Below are positions 1 to 7,378 of a DNA stretch of 64,000 nt, one piece after another. The DNA is from Micromonospora sp. WMMD1155. Lineage in GTDB: Bacteria > Actinomycetota > Actinomycetes > Mycobacteriales > Micromonosporaceae. Under the pieces are notes generated by a model. The model made no database searches. It had not been told where the DNA came from and worked only from the letters and a program-made list of their open reading frames with translations. Each line of letters opens with the position of its first letter. Position 1 is the stretch's first letter. The stretch spans positions 7,130,501-7,194,500 of the forward strand of contig NZ_CP120742.1 in the NCBI RefSeq assembly GCF_029581275.1, in the 5' to 3' direction. The position numbers and the translations under genes were made by a program.

Positions 1-3000
1 GAGCTGGCGGGTCGGCTGCCGGTGGGCCTCGACATCGCGGCCTACAACGCGCCCGAGGTCTGCGTGGTCGCGGGCACCGCCGAGGACGTACAGGCGTTCG
101 CCGCGATGCTGGAGGCCGACGGTGTCGGGCACCGGATGCTGCACACCTCGCACGCCTTCCACTCCCGGATGATGGACGCGGTGGTCGGCCCGTTCGCCGC
201 CGCCGTGGCCGCCGCGGCGCCCTCGGCGCCCACCACGCCGATCCTCTCCGGACGCACCGGCACCTGGCTGACCGGGGCGGACGCCGCCAGCCCGGAGTAC
301 TGGAGTGCCCAGCTCCGCGAGCCGGTCCGCTTCGCCGACGGGATGGTCCGCCTGCGCGAACAGGGCACCGGTGTCCTCGTGGAGGTCGGCCCCGGCACCA
401 CCCTGTGCACTCTCGCCCGGTTGGCGCCCGAGGCGCGCGGCGTGGTCGCGGTGCCCACCATGCGCGCCCCGGACGCCGACGGCTCCGACGAGGCGACGGC
501 CCTGGAGGCCGTCGGTCGGCTCTGGCTGGGCGGCGTGGAGATCGACTGGGGCGGCGTGCAGGACGGCGCCCACCGCCGCCGGGTGGCTCTGCCGACCTAC
601 CCCTTCGAGCGCCGGCGCTACTTCGTGGAGGCACCCACCACCACCGGCGGCACCGCGCCGGGCGTCGTGGTCGAGGACGCTGACGACATCGACTTCGGCG
701 AGGCCGACACCCGCCCGTCGCTGACCACCGTCTACCTGGCCCCACGGACCGACGTCGAACGGCGCATCGCGGTCATCTGGCAGGACCTGCTCGGCGTGGC
801 ACCGATCGGCGTCGACGACATCTTCATCGAGCTGGGCGGTCACTCGCTGCTCGCCACCAAGGTGGTCAGCCGGATCCAGCAGGACCTGGGCGTCGAGGTG
901 CCGCTGCGCCGCCTGGTCACGGCGTCCACGGTGGCCGCGCTCGCCGAGGTGGTCGCGGAGTTGCTGCCCACGGCCGCGCCGACCACCGCAGAGCCGGTAC
1001 CGGTGGCCGACGACGAGATGCCGGTGGCCGTGCCGGACTGGGAGCACCTGCACGAGCCGTTCGGGCTCAGCGAGATCCAGCAGGCCCAGTGGATCGGCCG
1101 GATGGGCAACTTCAGCATGGGCAACGTCGGCGCGCACATGTACTGGGAGGTGGACCGGGACGACCTCGACGTCGAACGGCTCAACCAGGCGTGGAACCGG
1201 GTGCTGGCCCGGCACGCGATGCTGCGGGCCGTGTTCACCCGCGACGGTCACCAGCGGGTGCTGCCCGAGGTCACCCGGTACGACTTCCCCGTCGTCGACC
1301 TACGCGACGAGACGCCGGAGGTGGTCGAGGGGCGGCTCGCCGAGATGCGCGAGGCGATGTCGCACGAGATGCGGCCCGAGGACGCGTGGCCGCTGTTCGA
1401 GATCCGGGTGGTGCACCTGCCCGGTGGGCGTACCCGGCTGTTCCTCAGCTTCGAGCTGATGATGGCCGACATGGGCAGTGTCCGGATCCTGCTCGCGGAC
1501 TGGCGCGCCTACTACGAGCGTCCGGCCGAGGAGCTGCCCGAGCTGGGCATCTCCTTCCGCGACTACCGGCTGGCCGCGGAGAAGCTCAAGGAGACCTCGC
1601 TCTACCGCCGGTCGATGGACTACTGGCGGGAGCGGGTGGCCACTCTGCCCTCGCCGCCGGAGCTGCCGCTGGCCACCTCGCCGGAGCTGGTACGGGAGCC
1701 GAAGTTCGTGCCCCGAAGCGCGTTGATCCCGGCGGTGGAGTGGAACGCCATCAAGCGGGAGGCCGCCACGCACGGCGTCACTCCTTCGGCGGTGCTGCTG
1801 GCCGCGTACGCCTGCGTGCTGGGCGGGTGGACCCGCTCGGGCCGGTTCACGCTGAACGTGACCACCAACATCCGGCTGCCCGTGCACCCCGACGTGGAGC
1901 ACCTGGTCGGCGGGTTCGCGTCCTTCACACTGCTGCCGGTCGACCTGGTCGAGGACGACTCCATCCTCGGGGTGGCCCGCCGGTTGCAGGAGCAGAACTG
2001 GGAGGACCTGGAGTACCGCTACGTCAACGGCGTCGACATCCTCCGCGAGTTGGCCCGTCAACGGGGCGGCACCGACGCCGCCATGATGCCGGCGGTGTTC
2101 ACCAGCACCCTGGTCAACGAGAGCGAGGCCAACGAGTCGTCCATGGTGGACTGGCTCGGGCAGCTGGAGCACCAGGTGATCCAGACTCCGCAGGTGTGGA
2201 TCGACGCCGCGGCGCTGGAGGTGGAGGCCGGTCTCGTGGTCGGCTGGCCCAGCGTGGACGAGCTGTTCCCCGACGGGTTGGTGGAGCAGATGTTCGGCGG
2301 GTTCGTCGACGTGTTGCGGCGGCTGGGTTCGGGCAGCGGGTGGACCGGTCCGGCCGAGGTGTCGCCCGCCGGGTTGGCCGAGTTGGTGGCCGGGGTGAAC
2401 GCGACGCAGGCCCCGATACCGTCCGGGCTGTTGTGGACCCGTCTGGTCGAGCACGCGAAGGCCGACCCGGACGGGCTGGCCGTGGTGGCCTCCGGCCGAC
2501 GGCTGACCTTCGGAGAGCTGTTCACCCGGGCGTCGTTCGTCGCGCACCGGCTCGTCCAATCCGGTGTGACCCGGGGTGATCGGGTCGCCGTCGTCATCGA
2601 CAAGTCGGTCGAGCAGATCGTCGCCGTCCTCGCGGTCGGCCTCGCCGGAGCAGCCTACGTACCGGTAGATCCCTCGACCCCACCCGACCGGCAGGAGTTC
2701 GTGCTCTCGCACGCCGATTGCGCCGCCGTCCTGCTGCGCGTCGGGGCTACCGAACACCCGGACGCCGGCCTACCGGTGGTGGTGGTGGACGCCGACGACG
2801 AGGCCGCGGTGGCGGACGACCCACCGGCCGTCGCCACGCAGGTCCAACCGAACGAACTGGCGTACATCATCTACACCTCCGGCTCCACCGGCCGACCCAA
2901 AGGCGTCGCCATCAGCCACCAAGCCGCCGTCAACACCTGCGTCGACGTCAACCACCGCTACACAATCACCGCCCACGACGCCGTCCTCGGACTCTCCGCC

Positions 3001-5472
3001 CTCAGCTTCGACCTCTCCGTCTGGGACATCTTCGGCGCCCTCGCCACCGGCGCCACCCTCGTCCTACCCGAACCGGCCGCCAACCGCGACCCCGCCCGCT
3101 GGCACCACCTCATCACCGAACACCACATCACCATCTGGAACTCCGTACCCGCCCTCATGGCCATGCTCGTCGAACACCTCGAAGCCACCCACCAAACCGC
3201 CCCCACCCTGCGCCGCGTCCTCCTCTCCGGCGACTGGATCCCCACCGACCTCCCCACCCGAATCCACACCACCGCCCCCAACACCCAAGTCACCTCACTC
3301 GGCGGAGCCACCGAAGCCGCCATCTGGTCGATCCTGCACGACATCGACCACATCGACCCCACCTGGGACTCCATCCCCTACGGCAAACCCATGACCAACC
3401 AAACCATCCACGTCCTCAACGACCGCCACCAGGAATGCCCCACCCACGTCACCGGCCACCTCCACATCGGCGGCACCGGCCTCGCCGACGGCTACCACAA
3501 CGACCCCGACAAAACCACCACCGCCTTCATCACCCACCCCACCACCGGCCAACGCCTCTACCACACCGGCGACCTCGGCCGCCGACACCCCGACGGCACC
3601 ATCGAATTCGCCGGCCGCAACGACCACCAAGTCAAAATCGGCGGCTACCGCATCGAACTCGGCGACATCGAACACGCCCTCGCCAGCCACCCCGGCGTGG
3701 ACGCCGCCGTGGCGATCGCCACCGGCGACCGCCACCACCGTCGGCTGGCCGCGTACGTCGTCGCCGGGCCGGAGCACGTCGACGATCCGGACCTCGCCGA
3801 CGGCGTGCGCGCGCATGCCGCGACCCTGCTGCCGCCGTACATGATCCCCAGCACCATCACCGTCCTGGACGCCCTGCCGCTCACCCCGAACGGCAAGGTC
3901 GACCGCAACAACCTGCCCGAACCCGGGGTGGTCGCGGTCGAGCGGGAGCGGGGCGAGCTGACGCCGCTGGCGGTACGGCTGTGCCAGATCGCGGCGCACG
4001 CCATCGGCGTCGACGAGGTCGACCCGTGGGCGAACTTCTTCCAACTCGGCGGTGACTCGATCATCGGCGTCCGGATCATCACCCAGGTCAACGACCAGGG
4101 CATCGACCTGCGGCTCCAGGATCTCTTCGAGGCGCAGTCCATCGTGGACCTGGCCGAGCGGCTGGAGGCGCGCGGCGCCGTGGCGGCGGCGCCGGGCGGT
4201 GGGGTCGCGGCGACCCGCGTGACGCCGTTCCAGCGGCGCCTGCTCGCGGTGGCCGCACCCGGCCTACCGGCCGGAGCCCACCGGGTCGACCTCCACGTCG
4301 AGGCGGATCTGTGCCTCGACGCGGCCCGCGAGGCGGTCCGCCAGATCGTCGCCCGGCACCCGGCACTGCGTACCCGCTTCGCGGTGACCGGTGACGACGG
4401 TTGGTGCCAGGCGGCCGTGCCGGCCGCCGAGGTCTCCGCCCACCTGCCGGTCATCGAGCTGGGCACGTTGCCGGCCGAGGTACGGGCCGAAGCGGTCGCC
4501 CAGATGGTCGACGAGATGCGTGAGGAACTCGACGTCGAGCGCGGCATGGTCTTCGCCGCCGCGGTGTTCGACCTCGGCGCCGACGGCCGGGTGCTCACCC
4601 TGCTCGGCTCGGAGTTGGTGGTCGACGCGACCTCGTGGGAGGTCGTGGTCTCCGAGTTCCTGAGCATCACCCAGCAGTTGCGCAACGGTGACAGCGTCGT
4701 GCTGGCGCCGCCCACCGACCCGTTCACCAGGTGGGCCGAGCAGTCCCCGCAGGAGGCCGGGGTCGTGGCCGTCGAGCCGGCCGTGGTGCCGGGGGTGACA
4801 CCGCACCAGGCCGTCAGCCGGCTCACCGCCGACGAGACCGAGCGGCTCACCGACGCGGTCCGGCGCGGCTACCGGCTGAGCCTGACCGAGACCGCCCTGG
4901 CGGCACTCACAGTGGCCGCCCGGCGCACCGGCTTGGACGGTCCGCTGCTGGTGGTGGGTGACCGGCGCGACGACGGCACCGTCGACACCTCCCGGACGGT
5001 GGGCGCGGTCCTGTCCGTCGCCGAGGTTCCCGGCACGCTGAACACCGACGACCTGGCCGTGCTGCTCCCGGCGGTCAAGCAGTGGAGCCGCTCCACCGCC
5101 GACGGAGCGTACGGGCCGGGCCGGCTCGCCCTGCACGTGCTGGAACGCTTCGGCGAGCGGTCCCGGTTGGCCCGACTGCTGCCACCGGGCAATCCGGCGC
5201 CCTGGCCCCGTTGGGAGCGGGACAGCCTCGGCGCGGCCGTACGGCTCACCGTCGTCGACTACGCCGGTGCCCTGCACATCCACTGGAGCAGCGCCGACCC
5301 GACGGTCGACCTGCCGAGCCTGGCGGACGCTTTCGAGACCGCCCTGCGCGACATCGCCGCGCACAGCCGCGACCTCGGGTCGGGCCAGGTGTCGGCGGGC
5401 GACTTCCCGCTGGCCGACCTCGGCACCGACGACCTGGCCGCGGTGCTCGACGACATGGAGGAGGAGCTGTGA
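1..5472 (+). CDS. Hybrid PKS-NRPS megasynthase, 5' truncated (AT-ACP-Cy-A-T-C*)
   Basis: The reading frame is open from the first base, so the N-terminus lies outside the window; 1823 residues are visible. Domains in order: the C-terminal part of an acyltransferase (1-210; HAFH, the malonyl-type signature), ACP (255-330; GGHSL with Ser282), a heterocyclization-type condensation domain (355-780; QTPQVW at 728; active-site motif reads E485-x4-D490 rather than DxxxxD), a complete adenylation domain (815-1310; TSGSTGRPKG), a carrier (1320-1395; LGGDS with Ser1353) and a condensation-like domain (1405-1800) whose HHxxxDG reads SELVVDA. Aligning the A-domain pocket by eye to GrsA gives D-L-W-N-L-S-L-I-W-K, one residue from the cysteine code DLYNLSLIWK. 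A cyclised cysteine (thiazoline) joined to a polyketide is the expected chemistry. The stop overlaps the next start (GTGA). Confidence 0.93.
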   Translation, partial: ELAGRLPVGLDIAAYNAPEVCVVAGTAEDVQAFAAMLEADGVGHRMLHTSHAFHSRMMDAVVGPFAAAVAAAAPSAPTTPILSGRTGTWLTGADAASPEYWSAQLREPVRFADGMVRLREQGTGVLVEVGPGTTLCTLARLAPEARGVVAVPTMRAPDADGSDEATALEAVGRLWLGGVEIDWGGVQDGAHRRRVALPTYPFERRRYFVEAPTTTGGTAPGVVVEDADDIDFGEADTRPSLTTVYLAPRTDVERRIAVIWQDLLGVAPIGVDDIFIELGGHSLLATKVVSRIQQDLGVEVPLRRLVTASTVAALAEVVAELLPTAAPTTAEPVPVADDEMPVAVPDWEHLHEPFGLSEIQQAQWIGRMGNFSMGNVGAHMYWEVDRDDLDVERLNQAWNRVLARHAMLRAVFTRDGHQRVLPEVTRYDFPVVDLRDETPEVVEGRLAEMREAMSHEMRPEDAWPLFEIRVVHLPGGRTRLFLSFELMMADMGSVRILLADWRAYYERPAEELPELGISFRDYRLAAEKLKETSLYRRSMDYWRERVATLPSPPELPLATSPELVREPKFVPRSALIPAVEWNAIKREAATHGVTPSAVLLAAYACVLGGWTRSGRFTLNVTTNIRLPVHPDVEHLVGGFASFTLLPVDLVEDDSILGVARRLQEQNWEDLEYRYVNGVDILRELARQRGGTDAAMMPAVFTSTLVNESEANESSMVDWLGQLEHQVIQTPQVWIDAAALEVEAGLVVGWPSVDELFPDGLVEQMFGGFVDVLRRLGSGSGWTGPAEVSPAGLAELVAGVNATQAPIPSGLLWTRLVEHAKADPDGLAVVASGRRLTFGELFTRASFVAHRLVQSGVTRGDRVAVVIDKSVEQIVAVLAVGLAGAAYVPVDPSTPPDRQEFVLSHADCAAVLLRVGATEHPDAGLPVVVVDADDEAAVADDPPAVATQVQPNELAYIIYTSGSTGRPKGVAISHQAAVNTCVDVNHRYTITAHDAVLGLSALSFDLSVWDIFGALATGATLVLPEPAANRDPARWHHLITEHHITIWNSVPALMAMLVEHLEATHQTAPTLRRVLLSGDWIPTDLPTRIHTTAPNTQVTSLGGATEAAIWSILHDIDHIDPTWDSIPYGKPMTNQTIHVLNDRHQECPTHVTGHLHIGGTGLADGYHNDPDKTTTAFITHPTTGQRLYHTGDLGRRHPDGTIEFAGRNDHQVKIGGYRIELGDIEHALASHPGVDAAVAIATGDRHHRRLAAYVVAGPEHVDDPDLADGVRAHAATLLPPYMIPSTITVLDALPLTPNGKVDRNNLPEPGVVAVERERGELTPLAVRLCQIAAHAIGVDEVDPWANFFQLGGDSIIGVRIITQVNDQGIDLRLQDLFEAQSIVDLAERLEARGAVAAAPGGGVAATRVTPFQRRLLAVAAPGLPAGAHRVDLHVEADLCLDAAREAVRQIVARHPALRTRFAVTGDDGWCQAAVPAAEVSAHLPVIELGTLPAEVRAEAVAQMVDEMREELDVERGMVFAAAVFDLGADGRVLTLLGSELVVDATSWEVVVSEFLSITQQLRNGDSVVLAPPTDPFTRWAEQSPQEAGVVAVEPAVVPGVTPHQAVSRLTADETERLTDAVRRGYRLSLTETALAALTVAARRTGLDGPLLVVGDRRDDGTVDTSRTVGAVLSVAEVPGTLNTDDLAVLLPAVKQWSRSTADGAYGPGRLALHVLERFGERSRLARLLPPGNPAPWPRWERDSLGAAVRLTVVDYAGALHIHWSSADPTVDLPSLADAFETALRDIAAHSRDLGSGQVSAGDFPLADLGTDDLAAVLDDMEEEL

Positions 5473-6653
5473 CGACCACCGACACGATCGCCCGCCCGGT
5501 CACCGCGTTGTCCGAGCGGCACACCGCCTGGCGGGACGCGGTCCGCGACTTCGCCGATACCGAGGTACGCCCGCTGGTCGGCGAGATGGACGCCGCGTCG
5601 GCCCTCGACCCGACGCTGCTGAAGAAGCTGGTACCGGCCGGCCTGATGGGCATCGAGATCCCCCGCACGTACGGCGGCGCCGGTCAGGACCTGCTCGCGG
5701 TGCTCATCGCGATCGAGGAACTGGCCGCCGTCGACCCGGCCGTCGCCGTCTTCGTCGACGTGCAGAACGCACTGGTGGCCAGCGCGGTGCTGCGCCACGG
5801 CACCGGTGACCAGAAGCGCCGGTACCTGCCCCGGCTGGCGACCGGCCTCGCCGGCGCGTACGCGATCTCCGAGGAGCAGGCCGGTAGCGACGCCTTCGCG
5901 CTCACCACCCGGGCCGAGCCCAGCGGTCAGGGGTACCTCCTGCACGGGCGCAAGTGCTGGACGACGAGCGCCGCCGAGGCCGGCCTGTTCCTGGTGTTCG
6001 CGCGGGTCGACGGCGCGGCCGGTGGGCTGACCGCGTTCCTGGTGGACCGCGACTCGCCGGGGTTGACCGTCGGCCCGCCCAAGTCCAAGCTCGGCATCCG
6101 GGCCAGCTCCACCTGCGACGTGCGACTCGACGGGGTGCCGGTGGGTCGGGAGAACGTGCTGGGCCGGGTGGGCGCCGCCGACCTGCTGGCGATGGAGACG
6201 CTCAACGTCGGCAAGCTGGGCATCGCGGCGCAGCTCGTCGGTCTGGCCCGTGGTGCCCTGCACGAGGCGCTCGGCTACGCGCAGCGGCGCGAGCAGTTCG
6301 GCGAGCCGATCGTGGCGTACCAGGGGGTGCTGTTCCCCCTCGCCCGGCTCGCCGCGGAGCTGGAGGCGGCCCGGGTCCTGCTCTACGACGCGGTGCGGGT
6401 GCTGCACCACGGCACGCCGACCGACCGACTGCGGGTCAGCGCGATGGCCAAGTACCTGGCGTCGGAGGTGGCCGAGCGCGCCGCCTCGCAGGCGGTGGAG
6501 ACGTTGGGCGGCAACGGGTTCACCACCGCCCACCCGGTGGAGAAGCTGTACCGGGACGCCAAGGTCGGCAAGATCTACGAGGGCACCTCCAACATCCAGT
6601 TCCGGACCATCGGCGCGATCCTGGTCGGTGCGGGAGGTGAACGGCCGTGGTGA
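5469..6653 (+). CDS. Acyl-CoA dehydrogenase family flavoprotein
   Basis: This 394-aa protein is a full-length acyl-CoA dehydrogenase: an N-terminal helical domain, a central beta domain (SEEQAGSDA, WTTSA) and a C-terminal helical domain with YEGTSNIQ, which carries the glutamate used as catalytic base in the short-chain members. It starts at GTG 5469 inside the stop of the megasynthase, so the two are translationally coupled. In a PKS-NRPS operon such an enzyme may oxidise a carrier-bound acyl chain or, as reported for some dithiolopyrrolone pathways, a cysteine-derived intermediate. Which substrate it uses here cannot be read from sequence. The family is clear; the role in the pathway is inference. 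Confidence 0.92.
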   Translation: MTTTDTIARPVTALSERHTAWRDAVRDFADTEVRPLVGEMDAASALDPTLLKKLVPAGLMGIEIPRTYGGAGQDLLAVLIAIEELAAVDPAVAVFVDVQNALVASAVLRHGTGDQKRRYLPRLATGLAGAYAISEEQAGSDAFALTTRAEPSGQGYLLHGRKCWTTSAAEAGLFLVFARVDGAAGGLTAFLVDRDSPGLTVGPPKSKLGIRASSTCDVRLDGVPVGRENVLGRVGAADLLAMETLNVGKLGIAAQLVGLARGALHEALGYAQRREQFGEPIVAYQGVLFPLARLAAELEAARVLLYDAVRVLHHGTPTDRLRVSAMAKYLASEVAERAASQAVETLGGNGFTTAHPVEKLYRDAKVGKIYEGTSNIQFRTIGAILVGAGGERPW

Positions 6654-7378
6654 CCCCGCTGGCGCTCTACTGTCTCCCGTACGCCGGGGGCTCGGCGCGG
6701 GTGTTCGCCGACTGGGCCGACAGCCTGCCGCCCGGCGTCACGGTGGACGCGCTCGAACTGCCCGGACGCGGCCTGCGTTTCCACGAGGATCCGGTGGACC
6801 GGCTGGAGCCCCTGGTCGCCGAACTGCTGGGCGCGGTGCTGTCCCGGCCCGGGCAGCGCTTCGCGGTGCTCGGTTACAGCTACGGATCGCTGCTCGCCTT
6901 CGAACTGTGCCGGCGGCTGGAGCACTACTACGGGCTGGTCGCCGAGCACCTGTTCGTGGCGGCGATGCGGGCTCCCGGCGTACCCCGGGTCGAACCGCCC
7001 GTGTCGGCGCTGCCCGACGACCTCTTCCGCGACCACATCCGTTCCCTCGGCGGTACGCCGCCGGAGGTGCTGGAGCACGACGCGCTGATGGAGATCCTGC
7101 TGCCGGTGCTGCGGGCCGACTTCACCGTGGTGGACGACTACTCGTACCACGGGTTGCCGGTGAGTTGCCCGGTCACGGCGTTCGGCGGGTTCGACGACGT
7201 CGGTGTCCACCCCGACGCGCTCACCGCCTGGACGGGCTGCACCACCGGCCCGTTCGCCCTTGAGATGTTCCCCGGCGGCCACTTCTTCCTGCGTACCGCG
7301 CGGGACGAGCTGCTGTGGCGCCTGTCCGGCACGCTAGCCGCGATCGCCGGCCCGACACCGCTACGGAGGCGGGCATGA
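6647..7378 (+). CDS. Type II thioesterase
   Basis: A 243-aa alpha/beta hydrolase of the external thioesterase family. The N-terminus contains the family hallmark YAGGSA, the nucleophile elbow is GYSYGS, and the C-terminal GGHFFL supplies the catalytic His. Such enzymes hydrolyse wrong or stalled acyl groups from carrier domains of PKS and NRPS lines. The first GTG (6647) has GGGAGGTGA upstream; a second GTG at 6650 gives a GTGA overlap and is nearly as likely. It overlaps both neighbours, consistent with one operon. Confidence 0.93.
   Translation: MVTPLALYCLPYAGGSARVFADWADSLPPGVTVDALELPGRGLRFHEDPVDRLEPLVAELLGAVLSRPGQRFAVLGYSYGSLLAFELCRRLEHYYGLVAEHLFVAAMRAPGVPRVEPPVSALPDDLFRDHIRSLGGTPPEVLEHDALMEILLPVLRADFTVVDDYSYHGLPVSCPVTAFGGFDDVGVHPDALTAWTGCTTGPFALEMFPGGHFFLRTARDELLWRLSGTLAAIAGPTPLRRRA

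Noticed and set aside
3295..4044. Long minus-strand frames opposite the A domain and other large genes (for example 7138-10182, 12359-14962, 16867-19806)
   Set aside because: They are antisense shadows of high-GC genes: Arg/His/Gly-rich, no motifs, no ribosome sites.
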